38,246 nucleotides of DNA from an uncultured Paenibacillaceae bacterium (GTDB lineage: Bacteria; Bacillota; Bacilli; Aneurinibacillales; Aneurinibacillaceae). Positions within the stretch are counted from its first letter, which is position 1; every line of letters begins with the position of its first letter. The notes under the pieces are model-generated. The model had not been told where the DNA came from, made no database searches, and saw nothing but the letters and a program-made list of their open reading frames with translations. Of this stretch, positions 8,201 through 17,379 are shown piece after piece. The stretch lies in contig CAMLDI010000028.1 in assembly GCA_946478845.1 (NCBI GenBank), positions 1 to 38,246 on the forward strand, given 5' to 3'. Made by a program: the position numbers and the translations under genes.

Positions 8201-8712
8201 AGCATTTGCCTCCGTTCTGTTCCTTTTAAAGATAAAAATTCGGCAAATCGACCCTGGGGCAAGACCACCGCACGGGTAAAATCATCGGCAGTAAGGCCTA
8301 AAATATCCTCTACCTTGCGGGTTACATCCCGGTCCTTATCAGCAAGGACCATTTCCTCATCCCTCAGAATTTCTACGAGGCGAGACGTTACTGTCCGTAA
8401 CCGAACTTCATCGGTCCTCTTCATCCGCCGTTCCACCCGGTATTGTTTGACCCCTGATGCGTTTCCCAATTGGAAGGTAAAGGAAACGGAAAGTTGGTCT
8501 TCCCCTTGATTCATAATCCCCTGGGTATTATTTTGGGCCCGTTCTACCCTTCCGTATAAAGCAAGGGTGATTGCATCCAATAAAGAAGATTTCCCACTGC
8601 CCGTAGGGCCAAAAATACCAAACACCCCACCCTGGCACAAGGATGCGAAATCAACAATTTGTTCCTCGCGAAAACTATTTAAACCTGCCAGTTTTAATAA
8701 AATCGGCTTCAT
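5287..8712 (-). CDS. sbcC: Exonuclease SbcC, Rad50-like SMC ATPase subunit
   Basis: A 1141-residue Rad50/SbcC protein. The N-terminal ATPase half has Walker A GPTGSGKS at residues 35-42; two very long Glu/Gln/Lys-rich coiled-coil arms surround the zinc hook CPVCG (C539, C542); the C-terminal half carries the ABC signature LSGGE near 1043 and Walker B FFFLDEGFGTLD with D1077/E1078. With SbcD it forms the ATP-driven nuclease that opens hairpins, trims blocked DNA ends and cuts long palindromes. The start ATG overlaps the sbcD stop by one base (TGATG), with GGAGGGG inside the end of sbcD, so the two are translationally coupled. It is the last gene of addB-addA-sbcD-sbcC, the same order as in Bacillus. 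The identification is secure. Confidence 0.97.
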   Translation of the reverse strand: MKPILLKLAGLNSFREEQIVDFASLCQGGVFGIFGPTGSGKSSLLDAITLALYGRVERAQNNTQGIMNQGEDQLSVSFTFQLGNASGVKQYRVERRMKRTDEVRLRTVTSRLVEILRDEEMVLADKDRDVTRKVEDILGLTADDFTRAVVLPQGRFAEFLSLKGTERRQMLQRLFHLEQYGDLLNIKLKRRVDETRSEVGQLVAEQAGLGEASKDHVQQAKDRVELAQQEAELCQSLFNKSQQEHEDAKIVRGLQGELTSILGEIQRLASRAGEMNEIEKRLNLARQGEILRPYAVALEKTLGDLKAWEERHEQVKKELAEAEQAWKMVNEEYDTHGKRALIEEPQLTIRLERLKNAMQLQEELQRLQQDVNNLEQREQQLKEKYAENKQGKEKSQQLVEKALQRQQELQGQLQQNTVSSARRERVTQAMQSQRQIIEEEMRSLELEREGKKKEKDIHDAKTHLALIMQSRHQEQLNINEALRKVEFLFNQLKEWENRAQTGGEALLRHSQRLTAENEQLKTRHLAQQLAHDLHDGQPCPVCGSTNHPHPTTGTVTGDEGESLSQQLNFCQELIGRGQRLFNQYRELSLQLDGVSRSLYEWKVEQVERGDQREEFPPFSPEENPPFTGDLPSILHVFEQGEREFLAYKNRVSQLEQFTGEIRQKSAAHLREEAQWLSTIEHQEKSHLEIQEKWLAHNQTLQELKKQWDELFADFSFETIGMEGEKIRQQDALLEDIQKRLALSEPYIEERKKEILSFNEQEIQLEREKVRIETELLGKGEIKGKVEKELKGIVGNEKVEVLYKQADAQLQSMKMKATQLASFLEEKRRGYSEKEKEEGIVAQGIQDGMKRRDESIALWEQELAKSEFCTLEQVKESIMTPEEQKRKMGNLDEYKDQWKKWHLEKQRVEHLLNGRQVGDEEWTTIQGTLEQTKLAADKAQIEKIRSLRDLEDVERRHGRWMALEKERKDKQTLLDRLLKLQQVLRGNGFVEFIAEEQLINISFEASARLGNLTHQRYALEVDSSGGFVIRDDANGGVRRPVSTLSGGETFLTSLSLALALSSQIQLRGEYPLEFFFLDEGFGTLDQELLETVVTALEKLHSERLAIGIISHVPELRARLPRRLIVEPAEPSGRGSRVQLETL

Positions 8713-9878
8713 CAGGCTTCCCCTCCTTCTTCTCCAACCAATTCGAGAAAAAGTTTAATGGTTTCTTCATCGGGTTTCGCCCCGCCTGTTTGTTGTTCAT
8801 AAAAATGGACAAACATTTGATCAATAGGTAACCCTTTACGCAGAATGCCTTTCATTTCTTCATTTCTTTTCTTATAAATAGGACGAATATGAATAATTCC
8901 GCTATGGCTTTTCCGCAAACCATGAATTTCTTCCAGGGACAGGGTATCCTCTACATGGATTTCCAAATCAATCCAGGCAGAAGTGTCCCTTCCTTCATCC
9001 ATCCACTGATACACCTGTGCCATGCCTTCTCTGGCTTGCCAGCGCACAAGAGGGCGTCCGCTTGTGAGGAAAATTTCCTTCATTTCTGCCGTTTTTCCAG
9101 CTTCCACTTCTACGATGGTAACGGATTTCGCCTGGCCTGCTTCAGAAAAACTATAGGCTAGAGGCGATCCTGCATAGCGGGCTAAGGTAGGTGCCTTCCC
9201 CACATTTTGCGGACGGTGCAAATGGCCTAAAGCCACATACTGGGCCGCCGCTGGCAGGGTGGTTGCTGATACGGTGTAGGCTCCCCCTACCTGGATGGGG
9301 CGCTCTGATTCCGATTCATGGCTACCCAGCACATACAAATGGCTCATGGCCAGATTCACCGTATCCGGCTGAAAATATTGGCTTTGTTGTTGAAAAAGGT
9401 ACGCCATCCGCTCATCATAGGCCTTGCGCAGGATTTCTTCTTCATTGCTCTCTGTTAGTAACGCCTGCAAACGGGATTCGGAGGGATAGGGCAAAGCAAA
9501 CAATTGGGCCCTCTCCCCTCCCATGGTATCGATGGTCAATACCTTCCCAACAGGCAATCCCAGCAAAATGATCCCATATTCTGCAGCCAGGGAATGGGCT
9601 GCCACCAACCGATCCGGGTTGTCATGATTCCCTGCAATGACTGCCACTTTCCTTTTTCCTCCGTCAGCAAGTCGGGCAATGGTCTCGTAAAAAAGCTGTT
9701 CCCCTGCGGCTGGAGGATTGACCGTATCGAATACATCCCCGGCCACAAGGACCAGATCAATTTTTTCTTCCTGGGCAATCTGGCATAATTCATCCACAAA
9801 CTCTTCCTGTTCAGGCAAACGGCTGCGGCCTTCCAGGGTTCGTCCAAAATGCCAATCAGATGTGTGTAATATTCTCAT
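8712..9878 (-). CDS. sbcD: Exonuclease SbcD, Mre11-like nuclease subunit
   Basis: 388 residues with the full set of metallophosphoesterase motifs: DWH (D8, H10), GDVFD (47-51), GNHDN (83-87), SHLYVLG near 179 and GHLH (217-220). These hold two Mn ions for double-strand exonuclease and single-strand endonuclease action. The C-terminal 100 residues are the capping and SbcC-binding part. The ATG has GAAGGTG about 10 bases upstream and lies 20 bases after addA; the 3' end overlaps sbcC by one base, matching the one-to-one complex. Confidence 0.97.
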   Translation of the reverse strand: MRILHTSDWHFGRTLEGRSRLPEQEEFVDELCQIAQEEKIDLVLVAGDVFDTVNPPAAGEQLFYETIARLADGGKRKVAVIAGNHDNPDRLVAAHSLAAEYGIILLGLPVGKVLTIDTMGGERAQLFALPYPSESRLQALLTESNEEEILRKAYDERMAYLFQQQSQYFQPDTVNLAMSHLYVLGSHESESERPIQVGGAYTVSATTLPAAAQYVALGHLHRPQNVGKAPTLARYAGSPLAYSFSEAGQAKSVTIVEVEAGKTAEMKEIFLTSGRPLVRWQAREGMAQVYQWMDEGRDTSAWIDLEIHVEDTLSLEEIHGLRKSHSGIIHIRPIYKKRNEEMKGILRKGLPIDQMFVHFYEQQTGGAKPDEETIKLFLELVGEEGGEA

Positions 9879-9898
9879 CGCTTATTTGCACCTTCTCC

Positions 9899-12800
9899 CT
9901 AAAGAACAATGGTTCGATCTCCATCAAAGAAATAGAGGAGTTTCTCTTTTATGGGTTGCTGTAATATCCGCTCCATGGCCAGACCATAGTAATCCAATTG
10001 CACCTGGTATCGCTCCCGTAATTCATCGTCGGAAAAGACACCGGTTCGGTCCGTTTTATAATCAAGCAAAATCCACCCATCCCCTTCCTGGAACAGGCAG
10101 TCGATAACCCCCTGAATGAGGACATGTTCCCCTGTTACTTCACCGGTTTCTTTCCAATGGGGAAGAGCTTCATGTGCTGGCAATGCCAGAGTAAAGGGAA
10201 GTTCCCGAAATACCTGGGGGGATTGCATGATCCGTTCCCCAAGGGGTGAATGGAGAAATGAAGAAATTTGTTCTACATTAATAACATCCACTTCGGATGG
10301 GAGAAGCAAATCCTTTTCCACCATCTCCTCTACGATTTCCTGTACTTCTTCCTTGGTCAAAGGAATAGATAGAGGAAGATACTGCATCACGGCATGCATA
10401 ATGGTTCCCCGTTCATTGGGGGCAATTTTCTCTTCCCGCATAAAACGTGGGCGTTTCACGATGGTTTTAGGAAGGATTAACTGCTCTTCTTCCGGTTCTT
10501 CTGTATCCATTTTAGCCAATTGATGGCGCCGTTTTAATTCAGAAACACTTAATTTGGAAATGAGTTGGGTAGCACCCGGGTAAGCATATTGCCAGTTTAA
10601 ACGTTGATTCACCTCTTCATGGTATGAACTCATGAGGGGGGCCGGTTTTCCTTCGGCAAGGGCTTTTTCCAATTCCATTTCCAGTTGCTGTTCAGCAAGG
10701 ATTCCCTCTCCTAGCTCATTTTGATGGATAAAATGAATTTTCCAGCAAGAGGGATGTTCTCTGACCTGGGACATGGCCACATTTCCTTGAAAGTCGGCAA
10801 TGACCCCTTCTATGTCCTGATGGCGAACTAAAGCAGGACCAATCCAATCCAAAAAGGTACGGGCTTTTACCATTTCATAGTCTGGCAAATGCCAGCCCGG
10901 GGCATCTACGGTTTTTGCCCAATCTTCCAGGGATTTCATTAGTTTCTTTACCGTACCCATGATAAATAATTTATCCCGGGCTCTTGTTAAAGCTACATAT
11001 AAAATCCGCATTTCTTCTGCCAATTGTTCCCGCAACAACCGGCGTTTGATAGCGATATGGGGAAGGCTGGGATAAGTGACCCGCAAATCGGCATCCACAT
11101 ATTTTGGGCCAAAGCCTAATTCTTTGTGGAGCAAGAAATTCCCGTTTAAATCCATGAGATTAAACCGTTTTCCCAATCCGGCCACAAATACAACAGGAAA
11201 TTCCAGCCCTTTGCTTTTGTGGATGGTCATCACTCGCACTACATCTTCCTGTTCCCCTAAGGAACGGGCTGTTCCCATGTCCCCTCCCTGGTCCTGCATT
11301 TTTTCAATAAAACGCAGGAAGCGGAACAATCCCCGGAAGGATGTGGATTCATACTGGCAGGCCCTGTCATATAGAGCCCGTAGATTCGCCTGCCGTTGCC
11401 GGCCTCCTGGCAATCCCCCTACAAAATCGAAATATCCAGTTTCCCGATAAATTTGCCAGATCAGGCTGGCTAACGCACCCTGACGGGCTTCGCTACGCCA
11501 GGATTCTAACTTCACCAGAAAATCATTTAAACGTTGTCGTAAGAATTCATCCCTTTCCAGTTCATCTTCTTCACTACGAACATACCGCTGAAGGGCTTCA
11601 TAATAAGAGCCTGAAGGTTGTCCAGTACGAATGAAAGCCATTTCCTCTGCGTTTAATCCAACAAATGGCGAACGCAGGACAGCGGCCAGAGGAATATCCT
11701 GAATGGGATTATCAATAATACGCAACAGGGAAACCATAATTTCCACTTCCGTGGCTTCGAAATATCCGCTAGAGAACTCCGCATAGGCAGGAATTCCCTT
11801 TAATTTAAACTCTTCAATCATCACAGGTGCCCATGCGCTGGTAGCCCGCAATAAAATCACAATATCCCGATAAGTCACAGGGCGCATTTCTCCTGTTTTT
11901 TTATCGTAAATACAATAGGGCTTCCCAGATTTTCTGCCAATTAATTCGATAATTATATCGGCTATTAAACGAGACTCCAACTGAACCGTTTCCAACTCTG
12001 CGGGATCTAATGTATCTTCCTGTTTATCCGTAGTTTCCGTTTCTTCCTCCGGTTGCTCATTGTTTTCTTCATTGCGGTCAATGAGCATCACTTCAATAGA
12101 AACATCATTTTCCCCGGGGTCAGGATAATAGGTTGCTCCCGGGATTAATTCCGCAGACTCATCATATTCCATTTCCGCGACAATTTCGCTCATTAATTGC
12201 TTAAAGATAAAATTGACTCCATCCAATACTTCCTTGCGGCTGCGGAAGTTTTTCGCCAAATCAATCCGTTTTCCAGGACCCTGCCCATCCTTAAGAAACA
12301 GGCGGTATTTCCCCATAAACAAGGCTGGTTCCGCTAAACGGAAACGATAAATGCTTTGCTTCACATCACCCACCATGAACAAGTTCCCATTTTTTTTACC
12401 CCCGTTTTTGCAAACAGCGGTAAGCAGGGTTTCCTGAACCATATTGGTATCCTGGTATTCATCCACAAGAACTTCTCTAAATTGGGCCTGATAATCCATG
12501 GCTGCTTCTGAGGGAATGGGTTTTCCCGGCGCGGATTCCTCATCCAATAAAATCTGGAGGGCAAAATGCTCCAGGTCCGAAAAGTCTACAACCCCTTTTT
12601 CTTTTTTTGCCTGGCGATAATCCCCGGCAAAACAACGAACCAGATCAATCATTTTCTCCATCAAAGGAGCCATTTCTATTAAGTTATCAATATACACCTG
12701 GGGTGGAATGGAAAACAATTCTTCCCCCACTTTTTCAAATCTCTTTTTGGCCTCGTTCCGCAAATTTTTCACTTTTTCTTTTACCGCTTCATCAATGTCT

Positions 12801-13690
12801 TTCCCTTTACAAGCCTTTAATCTGCCAAAAGACACTTTCATTGCCCGATAGGTTTCTTCCCAGGAAAAATGGATCACTTCCTGTGCCTGATTGACAATGG
12901 CAAGGTCTTCTTTAAGGGTATCTATATAAACGGCAGGTCCCCCGGGGCTTTCTGCATAATGGACTGCTTCCTTAAGTAATGCCTCTACCCCTTTTAACTC
13001 TAATGCAACATCTCCCATTAATGACTTGAACCAGGAAGACTGATTGATCTTTTCTAAACTCAAATCTTTAAAATTGGCCAATACTTCTTCTAACCATAAA
13101 TCTGGCCAGGGATGGCTGCGGGAAAATTCATAAATGGAAATAATTAGATTTTTGATGGGCGTATCGTCCCGATCCCCTCCATAATGCTCAACTAAAAGGA
13201 CAAAAGGGCTATCTTCATCTGCCTGTTTATACTGGGCTTCCATCATGGTCTCCATGACATCCCTGCGCAATAACTGGGCTTCTGTATCATCGGCGATTCT
13301 AAAAGCCGGGTCTAAATCGATGCGAAAAGAATACCGTTGCAATATTTCCATACAGAAAGAGTGAAGAGTGGTAATGGTTGCCCTGTTTAATAGGGTTAAT
13401 TGGCGGCGGAGATGGAGAGAAGAAGGGCGTTTTCCCAACTCTTTTTCAATGGCTTCCCCAATCCGTTGCCGCATTTCTGATGCAGCCGCTTTGGTAAAAG
13501 TTACGACTAACAGGCGGTCTACATCAATGGGATCCTTCTCATCGGTAATCATTTTTATGATTCTCTCAACAAGAACCGCTGTCTTTCCCGATCCTGCAGC
13601 CGCTGCCACCAGGGTGTTGTTTCCCCGAGTGGCAATGGCTTCCCACTGTTCATCGGTCCAGGTACTATCGACGGGTTTCTTCATTTCCAT
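9899..13690 (-). CDS. addA: ATP-dependent helicase/nuclease subunit AddA
   Basis: 1263 residues from the chosen ATG at 13690, which has AAGGAGG 8 bases upstream; ATG at 13696 would overlap addB as ATGA but sits only 2 bases from that site. The N-terminus is a UvrD-type superfamily 1 helicase with WTDEQWEAI (Q-motif region) and Walker A AAGSGKT near residues 31-37; Walker B is VDEYQDT with D410/E411; LTRARDKL is helicase motif VI. The C-terminus is a RecB-family nuclease with LLDYKTDRT (D1210, K1212). AddAB loads on double-strand ends, unwinds and degrades both strands until it meets a Chi site, then leaves a 3' tail for RecA. The length is close to the 1232 residues of Bacillus subtilis. Confidence 0.97.
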   Translation of the reverse strand: MEMKKPVDSTWTDEQWEAIATRGNNTLVAAAAGSGKTAVLVERIIKMITDEKDPIDVDRLLVVTFTKAAASEMRQRIGEAIEKELGKRPSSLHLRRQLTLLNRATITTLHSFCMEILQRYSFRIDLDPAFRIADDTEAQLLRRDVMETMMEAQYKQADEDSPFVLLVEHYGGDRDDTPIKNLIISIYEFSRSHPWPDLWLEEVLANFKDLSLEKINQSSWFKSLMGDVALELKGVEALLKEAVHYAESPGGPAVYIDTLKEDLAIVNQAQEVIHFSWEETYRAMKVSFGRLKACKGKDIDEAVKEKVKNLRNEAKKRFEKVGEELFSIPPQVYIDNLIEMAPLMEKMIDLVRCFAGDYRQAKKEKGVVDFSDLEHFALQILLDEESAPGKPIPSEAAMDYQAQFREVLVDEYQDTNMVQETLLTAVCKNGGKKNGNLFMVGDVKQSIYRFRLAEPALFMGKYRLFLKDGQGPGKRIDLAKNFRSRKEVLDGVNFIFKQLMSEIVAEMEYDESAELIPGATYYPDPGENDVSIEVMLIDRNEENNEQPEEETETTDKQEDTLDPAELETVQLESRLIADIIIELIGRKSGKPYCIYDKKTGEMRPVTYRDIVILLRATSAWAPVMIEEFKLKGIPAYAEFSSGYFEATEVEIMVSLLRIIDNPIQDIPLAAVLRSPFVGLNAEEMAFIRTGQPSGSYYEALQRYVRSEEDELERDEFLRQRLNDFLVKLESWRSEARQGALASLIWQIYRETGYFDFVGGLPGGRQRQANLRALYDRACQYESTSFRGLFRFLRFIEKMQDQGGDMGTARSLGEQEDVVRVMTIHKSKGLEFPVVFVAGLGKRFNLMDLNGNFLLHKELGFGPKYVDADLRVTYPSLPHIAIKRRLLREQLAEEMRILYVALTRARDKLFIMGTVKKLMKSLEDWAKTVDAPGWHLPDYEMVKARTFLDWIGPALVRHQDIEGVIADFQGNVAMSQVREHPSCWKIHFIHQNELGEGILAEQQLEMELEKALAEGKPAPLMSSYHEEVNQRLNWQYAYPGATQLISKLSVSELKRRHQLAKMDTEEPEEEQLILPKTIVKRPRFMREEKIAPNERGTIMHAVMQYLPLSIPLTKEEVQEIVEEMVEKDLLLPSEVDVINVEQISSFLHSPLGERIMQSPQVFRELPFTLALPAHEALPHWKETGEVTGEHVLIQGVIDCLFQEGDGWILLDYKTDRTGVFSDDELRERYQVQLDYYGLAMERILQQPIKEKLLYFFDGDRTIVL

Positions 13691-13692
13691 CC

Positions 13693-16600
13693 TCATTCCC
13701 TCCTTGTCTCTTTCGCAATTTTTTCCCATACTTTTTCTTTAGGTTCATTTTTTAAGAATCGATAAGCATTGCCTTCAATTAATTGGTCAAACTGGCACAC
13801 CCCTTTATAAGGACAATAGGTACAGGGGACCTGTTTCCGCAAGCGATAAGGGGAAATAGACACGTCCCCTTCCGTAATTTTGACCCCTGTCTCCTGGACA
13901 AGTTCCCGCAAATAAGATTGTAATGCCGCAAATTGTTCCTCTGTGGCTACAGAGGTATTTTTATAAAATCCCCCGTCTTTCGTTATAGCTACAGGAATCA
14001 TTTCCGAATGCCCAGAACTCAGGGTATTATCCATTAAACGAATCACTTCAGGATCAGCCATGACCAATCCTCTCATTTTAAACTCTTTAAAGAGATCTTT
14101 TTGCAATTTTTCCAGGTCTGAAGGCACAGATTGTTGCAATAAAGGATTATGCACATGAAAATATAAAACCCCGGCAGGCAAGGCTTTCTCCCCAAACATC
14201 TTTTCGGCAAAGGTGATTAATACATCTAAATAGGTCAGCATTTGTAAAGAAAGGCCATAATAAACATCCGCTAAATTTAAGTTTTTTGCACTGGATTTAT
14301 AATCAATGATCCGCAAATAAAGGCCTTTCTCCCCTTTTGCTCCATCCACCCGGTCAATCCGGCCAATTAATTCCATTTCACAACCATTAGGCAGGGTAAA
14401 GCGCAAGGGAGGGATGTCTTCCCCTGGTCCAAATCCCAACTCAAGGGCTAAAGGCACAAATTCGCTGCGCTTCCCGTGCTCACTCATAATAGAAGCAGCC
14501 CGCCCCACCACATTTTTTAATTTCTTCGTTAAATACTTATACCGATTGCTGCTAAGTAAAATCTCCCGTTGCAAACGGGGAACCAGCAATTCTACTTTTT
14601 CCGTAGCGATTTTCTTTGATTCTTCTTCACTTAAATCAGCCCAGGTCAATTGATGTTCCCGCATATGCTCGCCAAATAATTTTAAGGCGCCATGAAATAA
14701 CTGGCCAATATCCGGCGTTTCCAGACGGTAAATTTCCCTCTCCCTTAAGCGCAACCCATGAGATAAAAACTGGGAAAAAGGACAGGAACGATATTTTTCC
14801 ATGCGAGATACACTGGCCAACAATTTCTTTCCATAGAGACTACGGCTCACATCTTGGCCTAAAGGCTTTTCCTGATTGCGATAAAATAAGCCACTCTGTA
14901 TTAAAGATACTTTTTCTGGAATGAGATCCAGCAGTTTATTGTACACATCCCACCAGAGGGAGGCCATGGGGTATCCTTTGCGCCATTGTTGCAAAGAGGT
15001 TGCCAGATACGTCAATGTTGCATCAGGCATAGAGACATACTCCAGTTGTTTTTCCTCAGCAACATCTCCCGGTTCCATGGTATTCCACTGTTCTTCTAAC
15101 TGGGTAAACATGGCCCGAATTTGTTTAATTAATATAGAAGGAAGCAAGGCTTTCCCTTCTTCATCTGCAAGAGGATAACTTAAAAAAAGCTGTTCCCCGG
15201 GGGAAGTCATTGTAGAATAAATTAGAAACTCTTCCTCTAATAACTGGCGCCTGCTTCCCGGTGCCAGTTCCATCCCTAAAGACCCAAGAAAATCCCGCTC
15301 ACTTTCTGCCAATAACCCTTCTTCTTTTGGCCTGGCAGGGATGACCCCATCATTCATGCCGAGAATAAATGAACAGCGCAAACCTGTAGGACGGGAACGA
15401 TTCATAGCCCCAATGAGCACCTGGTCCAAAGCAGGGGGCACTAAGGAGAATCGCAGGCTTTCTAAACCGGAATCAATAATTTGCATAAAATCCTGAAGGT
15501 CCATCGTTTCATCCCCCATGACCTCCACAAATTGATCTAACATATCAATAATGGCCTGCCAGGCCTGTCCATGCTCCCTTGCCCGCTCAGGATGGCCCTC
15601 TTCCCTGGCCTGGATACTCCATTGTTCCAATTGCTCCGGAACACCGGTTTCCTCGAGAAAATCATATAACCCTTTCGCCAATTCTAAGGCTGTTTTCCCT
15701 TGTTCTAACCTTCTTTTTAAAGATACTAATGGTTGTACAACCTGTTCTCTTAACTGATTAATAATTTCTTCTTTCTCTCTTTCACCCTCAGATTGTTCTT
15801 TTTCCCGGGCTTGCTCATGATCTTCCAACCCTCGATATTTCCGATAAATCCAGGGTCTCCCATCGGTCCAACGATAGCCTTCGATTCCATTCGCTAACAC
15901 ATAGTTTTCCAAAAGGTCTACCTGTTCCCGGTACAAATGGGGTTCTGCCTCAGGACTGGGCAATAGTAAATCCGTTTTAATGCAACGGAACAGGGCATCA
16001 TAGGGCCAGTTAAAACGAACCGTTTCCAGAGCTGACCGAATAAATTCTGGCAATGGATGGTGAAGCATGGAATGTTTTTGATCCAAAAAGTAAGGAATCC
16101 CATAATCTTTAAAAACAGTGGTAAACAAATCTTTATAATCCTCAGGATTTCTCACAAAAACGGCCATATCCCGCCAGCGGTAACCTTGATCCCTCACCAG
16201 CCCAATCATTGTCCGGGCTACGGTATCTACCTCAACCCGTTTACTGGCTGCAGAAAAGAGAGTTAATCCCTCAGGTGTACCCTCATAGGGTTGTGCTGGC
16301 CGTTTGCCAAATTCCTTTTCCAGATGTTCTAACACCGGGGAATGTTGAAAACGGGGGGCGCAGGCTCCTTCTGCTGGCAATTGGTACACTGGTTCCACTT
16401 CGATGCCATGTAAATCAGCCAATTCCAAGAGTTTAAGAGCCGTTTGGGATGAGGGATAAAATAAACTGAAAGAATCCAGGGAATCATCCTGTGGAATTTG
16501 ATCCAGGGTTAAGGTAATAGTGACTCTGCACCCTCTGCGCAATAAAGCAGCCAGAACGCCATATTCCTGGGGGATAAACCCATGAAAACCATCCACCCAA

Positions 16601-17217
16601 ACTTCTGCTCCTGCAAGATAGTCAGAAAAGGGAATCTTGCTGGCAAGAAGGGGCAAATAATCTTCACTGTCCATATACCGGTCAACTAAAAACTTCTCCA
16701 ATTCCCGAAAAATCAACTGTAAATCCTGTATTTTATCCCGTAAAAAAATCGTCCCATGGTCTTCTTTATCACCGGAAATTTGTTTCTGTTTTTCAACTAA
16801 CCCATCTGAGGTAACTCCATATCTCTTAAATTCCATATAGATGGTTTCCAGCTGGTCAATAAATCCCCCCTGGTTTGCGGCTCGTCCAAATAATTTAAAT
16901 TCATGTTTATGTTTTTCGATGATTTTGCGCAGGGCCATTTTAATACCGGAACTATCAATATGAGTCTGTGACATTCCCCCTGTTTCTTGCAAAACCTTCC
17001 AGGCCAGGCGGCGAAAACTTAACACTGTCCCTCGAATCATGCCCTGTAACCCGGGAGAGGTTGCTAGATCGTATTCCCCCTGAAAGCTCATTTGTTCAGG
17101 TACCAGATATATTAAAGGAGAACCCATGGTCTCTTGTTCTAATCGATTGCGTATTTCATCAATACAACAACGGCTTTTACCGCTGCCAGCCCGCCCAACA
17201 ATAAATCGTAAAGACAT
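13693..17217 (-). CDS. addB: ATP-dependent helicase/nuclease subunit AddB
   Basis: 1174 residues (Bacillus subtilis has 1166) from the ATG at 17217, with AAAGGAG about 10 bases upstream; the longer open frame upstream lacks homology. Walker A is GRAGSGKS at residues 8-15. The rest of the helicase-like body is degenerate, as usual for AddB, which reads the Chi sequence. The C-terminal nuclease has IIDYKS (D972, K974) enclosed by four Cys of the Fe-S staple: C812, then C1132, C1135 and C1141 in CTYCPYKGVC. AddB cuts the 5'-ended strand. It is the first gene of the repair operon, and its 3' end abuts addA. Confidence 0.97.
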   Translation of the reverse strand: MSLRFIVGRAGSGKSRCCIDEIRNRLEQETMGSPLIYLVPEQMSFQGEYDLATSPGLQGMIRGTVLSFRRLAWKVLQETGGMSQTHIDSSGIKMALRKIIEKHKHEFKLFGRAANQGGFIDQLETIYMEFKRYGVTSDGLVEKQKQISGDKEDHGTIFLRDKIQDLQLIFRELEKFLVDRYMDSEDYLPLLASKIPFSDYLAGAEVWVDGFHGFIPQEYGVLAALLRRGCRVTITLTLDQIPQDDSLDSFSLFYPSSQTALKLLELADLHGIEVEPVYQLPAEGACAPRFQHSPVLEHLEKEFGKRPAQPYEGTPEGLTLFSAASKRVEVDTVARTMIGLVRDQGYRWRDMAVFVRNPEDYKDLFTTVFKDYGIPYFLDQKHSMLHHPLPEFIRSALETVRFNWPYDALFRCIKTDLLLPSPEAEPHLYREQVDLLENYVLANGIEGYRWTDGRPWIYRKYRGLEDHEQAREKEQSEGEREKEEIINQLREQVVQPLVSLKRRLEQGKTALELAKGLYDFLEETGVPEQLEQWSIQAREEGHPERAREHGQAWQAIIDMLDQFVEVMGDETMDLQDFMQIIDSGLESLRFSLVPPALDQVLIGAMNRSRPTGLRCSFILGMNDGVIPARPKEEGLLAESERDFLGSLGMELAPGSRRQLLEEEFLIYSTMTSPGEQLFLSYPLADEEGKALLPSILIKQIRAMFTQLEEQWNTMEPGDVAEEKQLEYVSMPDATLTYLATSLQQWRKGYPMASLWWDVYNKLLDLIPEKVSLIQSGLFYRNQEKPLGQDVSRSLYGKKLLASVSRMEKYRSCPFSQFLSHGLRLREREIYRLETPDIGQLFHGALKLFGEHMREHQLTWADLSEEESKKIATEKVELLVPRLQREILLSSNRYKYLTKKLKNVVGRAASIMSEHGKRSEFVPLALELGFGPGEDIPPLRFTLPNGCEMELIGRIDRVDGAKGEKGLYLRIIDYKSSAKNLNLADVYYGLSLQMLTYLDVLITFAEKMFGEKALPAGVLYFHVHNPLLQQSVPSDLEKLQKDLFKEFKMRGLVMADPEVIRLMDNTLSSGHSEMIPVAITKDGGFYKNTSVATEEQFAALQSYLRELVQETGVKITEGDVSISPYRLRKQVPCTYCPYKGVCQFDQLIEGNAYRFLKNEPKEKVWEKIAKETRRE

Positions 17218-17300
17218 GGAATGACAACTCCTTTCTTTCTCACTTATTATTCCATTATAATGGATAGAACGTAATATTATCATGTTTTAGATGTTCAAAC

Positions 17301-17342
17301 AAAAAAGCAAATGAACCGTTAGTGAGGGTCATTTGCTTTTTT
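17301..17342. terminator. Strong bidirectional terminator after the glycogen operon
   Basis: A perfect 14-bp stem (17301-17314 with 17329-17342), AAAAAAGCAAATGA and its complement, with a short extra CC/GG pairing inside the loop. Both strands end in T runs. On the minus strand it would stop glycogen-operon transcripts before addB. Confidence 0.85.
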
Positions 17343-17344
17343 TC

Positions 17345-17379
17345 GCAGATCAGATTTTTTAAAATTTTATCTGATCTGC
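17345..17379. repeat. Second inverted repeat beside the terminator
   Basis: GCAGATCAGAT and ATCTGATCTGC form a perfect 11-bp inverted repeat with a 13-base A/T spacer, two bases from the preceding terminator. Whether it is a tandem terminator stem, a protein site or a mobile-element end cannot be told. Confidence 0.6.

Noticed and set aside
5287..9878. Phage-type or defence-type SMC/nuclease pair
   Set aside because: All motifs and the addAB linkage identify ordinary sbcC and sbcD.
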